NCBI GenBank assembly: GCA_033398695.1
Contig: CM065812.1
Coordinates: 141,986,858-142,050,857 of the forward strand
Source: Orobanche coerulescens
Taxonomy: Eukaryota; Streptophyta; Magnoliopsida; Lamiales; Orobanchaceae
DNA length: 64,000 nt
Reading direction: 5' to 3'
This document shows, one piece after another, positions 1 through 11,650 of this stretch. The notes beneath the pieces were generated by a model that worked only from the letters and a program-made list of their open reading frames with translations, was not told the origin of the DNA and ran no database searches. The position numbers were made by a program, and so were the translations under genes. Numbering within the stretch: the first letter of the stretch is position 1; each line of letters opens with the position of its first letter.

Positions 1-4
1 GACT

Positions 5-2800
5 ATGGAAGACCTTGAGACTTTTGGGTCTCAAGATCTATTGACCGAGTACTATGGCCTGTTCAGCGGATCAGCTTCGGTGGAATCTGTTCACACTACC
101 TGTCACAAGAAAAGATTCTGTTTGCCGTTCGTGTACTTGCATGACTTTTGTTGCCGTATCATCGAGAATCGCACATGTGCCGTTGAGATGTGCACAAATC
201 TTATGTTTAGGATGATGGTAGCAATTATGACCTGTGAAAAGGTCAATTGGTGTCAGATTATTCTAAAGCGTCTGCAGGAAGAGGTATCAAAACCTGCGTC
301 GCAAAAGAAATCGTTTGGTTTATTTCTAAACCACATTTTGACGAAGTGCGGACTTCCACAATCCGTAGAGGCAAAGAAAATAAGTTCCCGGATCTATTTA
401 GGAGGCGTCAAGCCTTCGGCCTTTAACCAGAGCACCCTGATCGCCAACCGACCATTTGTCCGAAGAATGCCCTTGTCTGCCGATCCGAGAGATGTTTCTT
501 CTAAATCCCAAAGTGTCGAATCTTCAAAGAAACGAAAAATATCTCACAGCAAGACACCAGTTGCTGCTGAGAAGCCGAAAAGGAAGCTAAGGAGGCTTAC
601 GAAAGCTAAATATACAGAACCCTCCGGGGATGCTCCTATCGTGGCGCAACCCACTGATCAACTACCCCAGGGCCCAACCCCTGTGGAAGAAATGCCCGCT
701 ACTGTATCGACAGAAGATCCCGAGCCTTTGGCGGCTACGACGGATACAAGGACATCTGCCAACTCAAAAGACTCTGGCGAGTCGGCTGCCTGTTTGGAGC
801 CAACAGCTACCTCTCCTATGCGGGATTCCACACCCGTTCAGGATCCACCTTCCTTCGGGGTACCATCCCCTGTAAGGAATCCCTCTCCAATACAGGACCC
901 CACACCTGTAGAGGAACCCCTTCCTACAGCAAACCCAGACACTGTACGGAGTCCCTCCCCGGACATAATAATTTCCAAGACCCTGCTTTCCATGCAGATT
1001 GAGCAGTCATTCGAGCAATTTCTCCAATGGAAGAATTTTAGACTTGCTCCATATGAAACTTTGTACAACTGGAGTGAGTGGAGTAACGAAGAGAAGTTCG
1101 TTTTAGAAGTGACGGACACCCAAGAAATTGATGTCCTGATCCAATGGGACAACTTATTCGTCAAGGAGCTAATTGAGAGTAATCTGCTTGATAAGGATGA
1201 GGCCAATAGGAAAGGAAAAGCTTTGCCAATGGAAACTCCCGACAGTCCAAAATCTGATCCTGATTCCGACGATGATGACGACGCACTCCAAGCTGGTTTG
1301 CGGATGAGCCGGGAGGAAGCCCAAGCCAAGAAAGATGAAGGGACATCTACCCATCAATCGTCCCCTTCGCCACAGCAAGACAATGTTCCTGACAATGAGG
1401 ATTCAGTCCCTCATGTCGAGGAAGAAGAAAATGTTTCGCAACAGGCACCCAAGCCTGCTGTCGCCGCCGAAGAAGAAGAATCTTGCGCCTTCCGGCAAGA
1501 AGAATCAGTCCCTCTGCCGGAACAGGCGGATGCTGAGAGACACCAGGAGGATTTGGTCCCTCCTGTATCCATGTCTACAGAAACCTCTTCGAAACAGGAG
1601 GATGTCGCACCTCCTGCCGCCGAAACCGAAATAGCTGCTCCCGCCCCACCAACCGTCTTGGAATCCGACGACGGTACTATACCTGAGGATGTCCAACTCA
1701 CTTCACGCCCTAACGTGAATTTGAGGAGGTTAAATGGAGTAGAGGACTTCGCCCAGCCAGATTCTCTCCGCACTGAAACAAGAAAAGAGCGATTACGTGC
1801 TCTTGGCCTCCAAACTGTATTTATTCAGGACGCACTCAATGTTCTACACTCAGTATAAAAGGCTTTGGATTGGCTTCACACATCTGCTATTGATTAAATG
1901 ACTGGATTAAAGCATGAAGTCTCTCGAGTAGTCGAAGCCTTTACTGTCTTGCCAGAGTCTTCAAGCAAGCCCTGAGCAATCTGCAAGAAGCAAGAAAGAA
2001 TCCTGAGGGAAGAGCAATCGAAACTCCACGTATGTGAGGCCAAAACCGCATCTTCTCTAATCGAATCCGGTTCCCAACTGCGAGACCATGACAAGAACAT
2101 AAAGAATATGTCGCAGGTGCTCTCCTCCCTTATTGAGAGAATGTCAAATATGGAGACGAAACAGGATGCCGCTCTGGAGATCCTGGAACGTCTTGATAAA
2201 AAGGTATCATACCTTGATGATACAAAAAAGGGGGAAGAAGCACGGGAAGCCTCCAGGAGAACGAGGTTGGAGTAAGAAAAAAAGTTGTTAGCTCCATTTA
2301 AAGACTCAATCACTGCTGATATAGCCCGTATCTCAACACCGAATGTGAGGATACAGGGAGATAGACCAGAATTACAGGATCCTAAGTATCCTTGGAAAAG
2401 CCTAGTCCGAAAGCCGCACTCTATGAACCTCCTGGCAGACCGTCAACCTACCGCTGCAGAGATCAAAGACTGGAGGAGAAATGACTTGTTAAGATACTTC
2501 GTTGTACTTATCAGGGAATCCGCTTAATTCAATAGTTGCAGAACGATATAGGAAGTCGCAGAGAAATTCAATATGAATCTGTAAGAAGGAACTCTCCCGC
2601 TACAGCAGCAGATGAAGTCAAAGCATCGAAAAGGTGACTTGGTGACCCATCCAGAAGACTGGATCCTAGTCTTTGATAAATCTTATGAAGGACATGTAAT
2701 TTATCAGAATCAAGACAAGGACGCTCACCATAACTGGTGGCGAAACACCAAGAATGACCCTTCCAAGCGACCATGGAGACACTCTGAATTTAGGAGCTAA
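5..2800 (+). pseudogene. Env-like / putative plant transposon ORF, coiled-coil C-terminus, broken
   Basis: An open frame of 617 codons (5-1858) is open to the window edge, so its true start may lie upstream. The same frame continues to 2800 through in-frame stops near 1856, 1894, 1973, 2275 and 2525. Residues 70-140 contain a KVNWCQI...RLQEE block like the conserved core of plant 'putative plant transposon protein' ORFs. Residues 150-205 are lysine/arginine-rich, 205-320 are proline/threonine-rich with repeated DPTPV-like units, and about 410-520 are acidic. The continuation 1930-2270 is heptad-like and probably coiled coil. No RT, protease or integrase is present. A polypurine tract and LTR follow, so I infer an env-like ORF of a SIRE/Maximus-type copia element. 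The family link is from memory. A host origin is possible but less likely. Confidence 0.5.
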
Positions 2801-3294
2801 ATATCTTAGTGTATTATTCGATTGTAATTTTACTTTCAAAACAGCAATCTTTGTACTCTATTTCAATATCAATAAAAATTTTGCCTGTATTGAAAGATTA
2901 CAACTCGTAATCGACTGTGTTCTTATTTGTTTACAGTCACTTTATTTATTCTTACTGTATTCATGTTATGAAATCTATCTCATACACAAGCTGTAGGAAC
3001 TTGTCTGCGAACAGTTCATAGTTTAAGTTGTATGCATATAGAAAACAATGTAAGATTGTGTCTGCGTGCCAATCATAAGTTTTCAATGTAACTTTCTTTT
3101 GATAAAAGATGAACTTGCCTGCGAGCAGTTATTAGTGTTAAAGCCAAAAACCGAAGGCCAGAACATTCGAAAGAAGACCAAGAAGTCTGCCCCTTCAAAC
3201 CGCTAAGTGTCAAAGTTTTGGCATCATCAAGGACGTTTGGATAAACATGATAAAGTTTTTAAAAGGAAGACTTGGAAGGACTTGGCAAATTATC
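2801..3294 (+). other. Non-coding tail between env-like ORF and polypurine tract
   Basis: AT-rich sequence with no convincing reading frame. It contains 'aataaaaatt' near 2870, which could serve as a polyadenylation signal, and a repeated 'gaactTGcctgcgaacagtt'-like phrase near 3000 and 3110. I read it as the 3' untranslated interior of the element. Confidence 0.4.
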
Positions 3295-3308
3295 AAAAAG
3301 GGGGAAAT
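3295..3308 (+). promoter_or_regulatory. Polypurine tract of copia-type element
   Basis: AAAAAGGGGGAAAT directly abuts the LTR start TATTGG at 3309. A run of A then G immediately before an LTR is the expected plus-strand primer. The sequence resembles the AAAGGGGGAGAT tract of Sireviruses. Confidence 0.6.
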
Positions 3309-4335
3309 TATTGGGATAACAAAACCCTGTATCGATGCTGTTTGAATAAACAGTCCCTGTATCGATTGTATTGTCAGAATGTTTTGACAATATGTCAAAT
3401 CATGGATACCGCCTCTAGCTGTATCGAAAAGATGATCAAATATCAAACCATGTATCGAAGACCTCTCGCAGTCTCATCCATACAGTATATTGATCATACA
3501 GCAAAGAGTCCTGCAAAGCCAAAGTATGGAAGCTGTCTCGAATATCAATACAGTGATCCTTCCATACAGCTCTCAACAGGACAAGAAGGAATCTTCAGTA
3601 TTCTCTAGAAGTCAAGTCCTATTGATAAAGAAGTATTTAAATACTAAAGGATAAAGTATTTAAATACTGTAAGTCATAAGGTCTTCAAATCCCGCAATAT
3701 CCGGATCTCAGTCAAATATCTGTTGTCACAGAATCTTGCTCAACGGATAGATTTCAAACGGATATATTTCAGAAGCCTATATATATCTCCAGAGTTTGAA
3801 GATCATCAACTACTGAATGACTTACAAACGATCAAGCTTACAAGAAATATTCAGAGCAAAACATATCTCCCCAAGCTTTCTGCTATTCAGATATAAGAGA
3901 TATACAGTGCTCAAATCTTGAACAACACATCATCAGCTTATAGCCCAGAAAGTCATAGCTGTTGTTCAACCCTGTTCTATCTTTGAACAAACTCATATCA
4001 GCCCTGTTTGGACTGAGGAATCTTTGCTACTCCCGAACTGTGTGTGAAGGACTTGCATCGAAGAAGATGAAGCTTCAGAACAGTGTGTGAAGAAGCCAGT
4101 CAAGTGTTAGCTCAAACCAATCCGTGTGAATGGTTGAAAGCTAAGATCTTTATATCAATTTGTGTGAACGATATATTGATTAAGTGTTGTTATAATTATG
4201 TAGTTGTGTACGCAGTAATTATAATAAACTTTTTACTCCTATGTGGAGGACCAGTGGACGTAGAGGGGTTTACCTCGAACCACTTTAAATACTGTGTTAT
4301 TTACCTTTTGCTTTTATTGTTTTATTCTTCCAATA
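3309..4335 (+). repeat. 3' LTR of copia-type element (TATTGG...CCAATA)
   Basis: The segment starts TATTGG and ends CCAATA, a 6-bp inverted terminal pair, and is preceded by a polypurine tract. A TATA box TATATATAT lies at 3778-3786. The downstream part has 'ggacgtag...cgaaccact' near 4257-4285, an arrangement commonly seen in the R-U5 part of plant copia LTRs. The first 150 bp hold four copies of CTGTATCGA or ATGTATCGA (3327, 3357, 3419, 3450). LINE coding sequence resumes at once after the LTR, so this element probably inserted into the LINE. The 5' LTR is outside the window, so the TSD cannot be checked. Confidence 0.6.
3327..3458 (+). repeat. TGTATCGA half-palindrome cluster in copia LTR
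   Basis: Four copies of TGTATCGA (at about 3328, 3358, 3420, 3451) lie upstream of the TATA box. TGTATCGATACA would be the full palindrome; the copies keep the left half better than the right. Confidence 0.5.
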
Positions 4336-5571
4336 GTTACAAACTCTTGGTCTGTTCCTATTTATTCTTTAGGTATGTATAAGCTTATTAATAAACTTAA
4401 TAGACTTAAATATACTCTAAAACAATGGAATAGGAACACCTTTGGTAATATTTTTATTCAAGTTGCGGAAGCCAAAGAACTTGCTGCCTTGGCCGAGGCC
4501 CAGTTTGACAACGACCCGACTCCGACTAATTTGGAAAACTTCAAGAAACTTAGAGCAAATTTTTACCTGAAGTTGTCCATGGAAGAGGACTTTTGGAAGC
4601 AAAAAACCAATTTCAAATGGATTACTGAAGGTGAAAGAAATACCAAATTTTTTCATGATATGGTTAAAAAGAAAAGAGCTAAAACTCAAATCCACCAAAT
4701 TTGGGAGCAGGGAAGTTGTATTTCTGATCCTCTTCTCATCCAGCAATCGGCTACCTCTCATTTCTCTGATTCCTTCGCAGAAAATGACCCAGTCCTGGAA
4801 CCTATCAAACCTTAAATCATCCCCAACACTATAACTATGGATATTAATAATCAACTTTGCTGCACACCCTCTTTGGAGGAAGTGAAGCAAGCTGTATTTA
4901 ATATGGATGGTAACAGTGTTGCTGGCCCTGATGGTTTTAATGCTTGTTTCTTTCAGACATGCTGGGACATTATGAGCAAGGATGTTTATGAGGCAGTATG
5001 TGAATTCTTCAATGGATCTCCGATGCCACTATCTTATTCATGTACTACCATATCTTTAATTCCTAAAAATCCATCCCCATCGACTTGGAAGGAATTCAGA
5101 CCCATTAGTATGTGCAACACTACTTATAAAATCATTTCGAAAATTCTTAGTTTGAGGCTCAGCTTGATCCTTCCTAAAATATTACACAATTCTCAATCGG
5201 GTTTTATCAAATGGAGGCTTATCACTGACAATATTCTTACTGCCCAAGAAGTCTGTCATCACATATCTGTCTCTAACTCTAATCTTCTGATTAAGTTAGA
5301 CATGGTGAAAGCTTATGACAGATTTAATTGGAATTTTATTTTTCAAATTTTGAGACAATTCGGCTTCAATGAAAATTGGATTAATCTTATTACTTCCTGT
5401 ATCAACAACTGTTAGTTTTCCACTCTAGTTAATGGTAATCCAGTTGGCTTCTTAAAATCTGGGAGAGGCATCAGGCAAGGAGACCCTTTGTCTCCTTTGC
5501 TCTTTGTGATTGCTTCCGACTACATATCCCGGCTTCTGGATGATACTTTTGCCAAAAATCCGGGTATGTAT
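4336..5571 (+). pseudogene. LINE (L1-type) ORF2, N-terminal part of reverse transcriptase
   Basis: Translated blocks include LKQWNRNTFGNI, KWITEGERNTKFFH, NSVAGPDGFNACFF, FRPISMCNTTYKIISKIL, LIKLDMVKAYDRFNW and, after a stop at about 5413, [19 protein letters not shown]. These are the standard fingers and palm motifs of plant L1-clade reverse transcriptase. A stop at 4813-4815 separates the linker from the RT. The endonuclease domain is absent because the left side abuts a copia LTR. The frame breaks at 5571 where LARD1 is inserted and resumes at 15092. The LINE is non-functional and older than both insertions. Confidence 0.9.
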
Positions 5572-6554
5572 TGAAACACCCCCAGATTTAACCGGAAATA
5601 TTACAGCGCCGTGGGCCCCGATATGGAACCCACAAGGCTAAATGAAATTTTCGCAAACATTTACAAATGCCCAAGAGGCCAACGACGGTACTATCTGTAA
5701 AAATTCACAAAGACTTATAAAAAGCCATTTATCAAAAACCGTCGGAAAAACTCATTTGAAATAACAAGGCCAAACGGCCGAAACTCAAAAGTTTAGAAAA
5801 TGGTTTCCAAAGTAACCTCAGTTACCAGATACCAAAAGAGCATCTCCAAATACTCACGCAGCGGAAAAAGACCAACCATAAAGATACTCTAGCAGCGGAA
5901 TGCAAGAACCAATCAAGAAACTCAATGCACAAAACATGTCCTAACCAGTATCCTCCGGGAAGCTCATCTCTTCACGACCGCTACAAGCTCGATACTCTAA
6001 GAACCTAAAAAGAAATCCCACGACGGGGTCAGCCATAATATCCAACAATGATAACTGTCACATCACATTAACAATTACATACCAATGAGAATACAACATA
6101 AGAATACGACCAACGTAATCTTACCGCCATAACTTTACTTACTCAAGTAATTCTCATCAGAATAACCATTATCACAGTTTCACATTTCGTACTCGATTAA
6201 CCAATAAACTCGAACATAATATCTGTATTGTACCTCAACAATACTCAAGATTCTCGAACTATCATCACCCACTCACGATACGGAAATCTACCATTTCTGA
6301 CCAATACGATCCATCGAATAATATCATCAAATCCCAAGACGATAATCGATTGTCCATCAAAGACAAATACCAAAGGAAATACGGAACATACCTCGGGATA
6401 TGAAGTGCCACGACAATCATATCAGTCTAATCCGAGATTAGAACAATGCAATACGGACAAGGTCCTAACACAAGACCTACAAATGCATACTCATATGACA
6501 ACGTCAATATGCTCAAAAACAATAACAACTATGTATACTCAATGGAAATCCCAT

Positions 6555-6835
6555 GATCCAGCGCCCTCAGCATAGATCCCAAGATGATCCTACAAGATCA
6601 ACAAGAGGTGGATAACCAATAATATACATATGCACAACAATAACACAATACTGGGTAATCCAACGATCCAGCGCCCTCAGCATAGATCCCCATGATGATC
6701 TTGTCGGACCAACGCATGGTGGAAAACCTGTCCAGCGATCCAGCGCCCTCAGCATAGATCCCATGATGATCCCGTCGAACCAACGCATGGTGGACATTCG
6801 ATCCAGCGCCCTCAGCATAGATCCTCATAATCCCA
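6555..6835 (-). repeat. Minisatellite in LARD1 left LTR (four units)
   Basis: GATCCAGCGCCCTCAGCATA recurs at 6555, 6665, 6737 and 6800, with linking text including CCAACGCATGGTGGA. Spacings are 110, 72 and 63 bp. The same array is in the right LTR at 12639-12915. A related array is in LARD2 (45471-45690) and in a Tekay LTR (21505-21650). It lies downstream of the TATA box, so it would be transcribed. Confidence 0.85.
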
Positions 6836-7647
6836 TCGGATTATTTACACAACATGAACAACACAATATGCATACACATATGCAAATCAACACGTTCATC
6901 AACATGAACAACATAACATGCACGACAACATGACAATTTACTAGGACGACTCCATGTTCAACAACATGAAAGAAAATGTAAGAGACCAAAATAAATAACA
7001 TTAAACCATAATCAATATGGAATACTTGCCCCGAGTCCTTCGGGAGCAACCTCGATGTCCAATCATCACCGACGATTATCCTCAATGCTCGGCGATCCAA
7101 ACGTACAATGAACTACAGATACTCATATCCTCGTCTTTACCATAATGTAAACTTGATACTCGAACATACCAATAACTAAGATAAAGCATATACATTATGA
7201 TTTATCTCCCAGAATCGAAAGAACGATATGCGATCCGAATACCCAGAGTTCACAATAATAATCATCGCTATATGCATTATAAACGAAATGAAACTGAAAC
7301 CATTCATTAAATATTATAACTGAGCAAGTAATAACTTGCCTCGATACCGATACCGAAGTCTTGCCGAACACATTGCCTTTGTCTACGAGCTCCTCAGCCC
7401 CGATCAAAAGCAATACAATGGACATACTCGAACACGACCGCAATATCCGGTTATAATCACCGATCAATAATCTCAACCTATCGAACAAATCAAATAACAC
7501 ATATCCGATAACAATCAACAACTGACAAAACTAACCAATCGAACTCAACGGTTCAACACAACCTCGAATAAACACAGTCAGAACCAACCAAGTCAAACCA
7601 TCACGAATTCATAATCAAAACACAAAAATACTGCACTGTCTGCCTAC

Positions 7648-7730
7648 TTAGCGCACGTTAAACTCATAACGTAGCGTGCGCTAAGTTGTCCCGTTAGCGT
7701 GCGCTAGCCAGTAAGCTTAGCGTGCGCTAA
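7648..7730 (-). repeat. Palindrome cluster A, LARD1 left LTR
   Basis: Four copies of TTAGCGTGCGCTAA or one-step variants within 83 bp, downstream of the TATA box in element sense. Counterpart in the right LTR at 13562-13644. Confidence 0.85.
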
Positions 7731-8394
7731 TGCTGTACAGTGGCATGCATTCCAAGCATCAACTAACATCTTGCGACTACGAATCCGTATGAAGGAAGAC
7801 ATAAATCTCCATATCTCTTGAAGATAAACGACCCCATAATTATCACAAGGATCATATCAATGTCCATATATCAATAATAACATCAACAGTCAAACCGACT
7901 CGATAACAAGGATCATATCATACTCAATCTGGAATTCAACCTAGTATCATGATTCATCTCATCTAAATCGACCAATATAATTACCAAGATTCAGAAATCC
8001 ATCTTAGATCGGGTTAAATGAATCAACATTCTTATAGTATGAAGAATCTTAACTAACATCCCAAACTCTTATCAAAATTTCATTGAATCTCATATAACAT
8101 CATCATCTGATTATCCAACATGCTCCTCACATGAAATCATCCAAGAAAAACGAACCATTAACAAAGGAATACAAAGATTACCTGGTTTAGACGAACCAAA
8201 AACAAGAACACTAGAACTCCATCCAAAGAATCATGAACAACTTGAAGAACAAGGCTTGAATCCAAGCTCTCAATCTAATGTTGTTAAAGATTATCATTAT
8301 ACAGTGTTTGGGAACCTCAAATATATCCCAACTCTCTTTCTCTCGACTGAAAGAAGAAAAATGACGAAATGCTTCTCAGCACCCTTCTGTCCCT

Positions 8395-8401
8395 TTTTAT
8401 A
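8395..8401 (-). promoter_or_regulatory. LARD1 left LTR TATA box
   Basis: Minus strand reads CTTTATAAAAAGG, immediately downstream of the palindrome cluster. This is the likely core promoter of the LTR. Confidence 0.6.
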
Positions 8402-8411
8402 AAGTATATTA

Positions 8412-8921
8412 CTAGCGTGCGCTAAACCTTATGTTTAGCGTGCGCAACAGCCTTAGCGTGCGCTAACTAACTTTGTTAGCGTGCGCTATCGCAGTCCAGA
8501 GGCTACTGTCTGGCTTCGTACATGAGCTTACGTACGTAATGCCCATACATTATCGTACGTAACTTACACTGTCTAGCATACGCAAGTCCTTACATTTAGC
8601 GTGCGCTAATACCAATTGACTTGCTACAGTCTACACCTACCACGAAGATGCTCGTGACCCCACATGCTGAAAGCAACCAATAAAGCCAAGATTCCCTGTT
8701 GACCGATATACAGTTAGCGTGCGCTAATCAACTTGCATTAGCGTGCGCTAACACTACATTACAACATCCGTTGACTTATCAGAACGTGCGCCGAAAGTGG
8801 CCTGGTCCACGCGTAGATTCCTTCCGATCGGACTGCATTAGCGTGCGTTTACCTTATATCCGTAGCGTGCGCTAAACCTGCACGATAACGTGCGCTACTC
8901 ATGATTATTAGCGTGCGCTAA
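8412..8921 (-). repeat. Palindrome cluster B, LARD1 left LTR
   Basis: About 14 copies of TTAGCGTGCGCTAA or close variants, plus TTACGTACGTAA types near 8527-8565. The arms TTAGCG and CGCTAA are inverted, separated by a TG centre on the plus strand. The cluster lies directly upstream of the TATA box in element sense. Confidence 0.88.
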
Positions 8922-9627
8922 TAATGTTACACTTATCCATTTTCAGCTGTCCTCGTCCAACATCTTGACATATCAAATACGAACATACGGTATATCAAAT
9001 ATACATTACTCAACACATTATATCCTCAAATACAATTGTCGACCAAATATGACAATTATACCAATACTGACATCTCAGTCCTTCATTTATTTTATCCATA
9101 CTGTACAGATTTCACACTGTACAACATAACTCGGATAAAATAACATTAAACAATAGTAGTAGAAATTCCGGATATTACATTCTACACCACTTAAAATAAG
9201 TTTCGTCCTCGAAACTTGCAATCCGTCATAAGACAAACAAACATACCGTTCAACCCAAAATATCCCAAAATCATCACGACAACGATCAATCATCATCATT
9301 ACCGAATATCCAAAAGAGCATACTTACAAATACGCAGGTCAACGATCTCCTGAGATACTAGCAAGCGATCTCACTGTACAGTCTCAATATGCTTACGATC
9401 ACAATTCCCTGAGTCTCAACAAAATATATCATCTTCGGATGAAACATTCTACCCGAATCAAATCCTGTCTGCCTGATTACATAATCAAGTCCCAATTCCG
9501 ATAAGACGAATAATACACAATACATCTGCAAAACAACTGCCCAAAACAACGACACGAATCCCGAAACATCAACACAAAATCCGAACGCTCAGATGATCAC
9601 CAACAATGATCAACCAATAAATCAACC

Positions 9628-9780
9628 GAATTTATCATCAACATGATAAATTCCAATATGACCAACCCGAGGTCAAAACACAATCGAGAATATCATCAAC
9701 GTGATAAACTCCAATATTACCAACGAACGATCAACAAAAATTGAGAATACCTTCACACGGTAAACTCCAACACGATCAAC
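9628..9780 (-). repeat. Hairpin minisatellite in LARD1 interior
   Basis: Three imperfect units of about 62 bp. The first has GAATTTATCAT (9628-9638), loop CAAC, and ATGATAAATTC (9643-9653), a perfect 11-bp stem. Units two and three keep a weaker stem. LARD2 has the same array at 56975-57110 with GAGTTTATCAT...ATGATATTCTC stems. Confidence 0.7.
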
Positions 9781-11638
9781 ACAGAACCACAGAAATAGAT
9801 ATACGAAAGAATAATATTCTCAAAACGACAAATCAATCGCATACAGTAGATCTCAATAAACATACCCAACTGGCGAACATTTCCCTCGGCATACGAACAA
9901 CGAATCACAAATCGACGAACATACGAATTCATACAAGGAGTGGGAACGACTACTCAATATCCAAGACAACCAGCATGGGGTCACCATCCCCAAATTTACA
10001 CTTACAAAGAAATCATTCAAAGATCACTATGGTAAGATTGCGCCACTACCGCACCAATGGACTCACATAGCACATACGTCCCGGTTTTACAAAGTCCAAA
10101 GTTCCAAAATTACATCCTGTGCATGAATCTACAACACGCAGTATATTTCTCTTATCCGATAAATCAATCGATCATCCTTGCATAACCAAACGACCATACC
10201 AAAGTTCGGATCCCTATTCATCGTTCCACATTGATATATTATCTAGTTCATGAGTCACACTCACAACTTCACCATGATATGTAATATACACTAAATGCAT
10301 ATGGTTATCAATCATATTTTCAAAACCAGTTTGAAATCATATAGTCTTGTCAAAAGACAAATTTTCGAAAATTCTTTCAAGAGTTTGAAAATTCAAAACA
10401 TAAATTTTCGTAAGACCACGAAATCAATTTTAAAAATTAAATCGGCTCGCTGGTGCCAAGTTCTCGATAAAAATTCTTTTCGAATACACACGATTAAATA
10501 AAATGGAAATTATGCAAATGCTTGTGCATATCCATACTCCTGTATACCACTTCGGCTCGTCACCAATATCCACTGATATTCCATCGGAAAACCACACGAT
10601 AGAGTTCCAAAATCTCAAATATATAGACTCTGATAAAAACTCCTCTCTACATACTACTCACAACGTCAATCCTTAATCCATCCTGGATCACCTCAAACAT
10701 GATATGACAAAACATTGAAACAAATCAACAAATCAAACAAAACGAAAGACTTCCCGAGAAGTTCCATTTGAATAAGTGAACCAAAAACCTCAAAAGGTAG
10801 GAACAAAATAAATAAACGATTGATAAAGAGTTTTACAAATCTCGGGAGTTTTAGAAAACAGAAAAGCTTTCTTTTGAAACATTAGGGTCTCAGCCCGTAT
10901 CTTGTTCCGCATTACAAGAAGTTTAAAAAGTAGAAAACTCTTTTCGGACTCCAAGTCCTGAGTTACAAAACTATTTCAAAATCGATTGGGTCTCGGCCCA
11001 AAAATCATTTTCCGTAAAACATCCGTAAAACATTCATTTTGAAAGGTATCATTTTCAAATGATCAAAAGCAGTTCACATATCTCAGAATGAAAATGCTAC
11101 ATGTTCTTCTCAACCATGCACAATATTTCTCCCCAAATGCACAATTCCGTTCCAAAATCTAACCAACATACTGATTTCCAAAATCATAGTTTCTCAAGAT
11201 CATCAATCCTGTCCCACTCTGACATCTCATACTGTAATGCATAATATTCTGCTGACTCTCAAAGCATATCAACTTAGAACGGCAATAAATATCAATGAAA
11301 TTCAAAAATCCAAGTACTTACAGATCGTGAAGCCGACGATTCCCCGTGATACTGGCACATGTCTCGACTCTAGAAAATACTCGACATGGATATTTTCAAA
11401 ACACACGTTGCCAAATCAGTTCGACTCAAGAACACAATACATCTCATTCCAGAGAATCTCGTTAACACCATTTGGAAAAGTTATAACAAGCCCAGTACGA
11501 TACTGGCAAATCCGATAACGCACAAGCCTGAGTGAACAACAAAGACTCACGGCTCTAATATTTGTCAATCGACAACTCGAATGACGCAACAAAAATACGA
11601 CCCAACTTGACCCAAATGCCTAGGTTTTCTCAACCTAA

Positions 11639-11650
11639 GCTCCGATACCA
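11639..11650 (-). promoter_or_regulatory. LARD1 primer-binding site
   Basis: Minus strand reads TGGTATCGGAGC, one base different from TGGTATCAGAGC, the complement of the 3' end of plant initiator tRNA-Met. It lies 5 bp inside the right LTR, which sets the element's orientation. Confidence 0.85.

Larger units (their letters stand above)
5572..9179 (-). repeat. LARD1 3' LTR (left copy, 3608 bp)
   Basis: Read on the minus strand it begins TGTAATATCCGG and ends GGGGTGTTTCA. In minus-strand order it contains a palindrome cluster (8921-8412), a TATA box TATAAAA (8401-8395), a second small palindrome cluster (7730-7648) and a four-unit minisatellite (6835-6555). It carries 170 bp (about 7333-7502) missing from the right LTR. 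Confidence 0.88.

Noticed and set aside
6567..6828. ORFs repeating MLRALDR...-like units in LARD1 LTR as a repeat protein
   Set aside because: They are the translation of the minisatellite; both frames are open by chance because the unit lacks stops.
8412..8921. Short repeated palindromes resembling a CRISPR array
   Set aside because: Copies are 12-14 bp, vary in sequence, have irregular spacing, and lie in LTRs of a plant retroelement. No cas genes.
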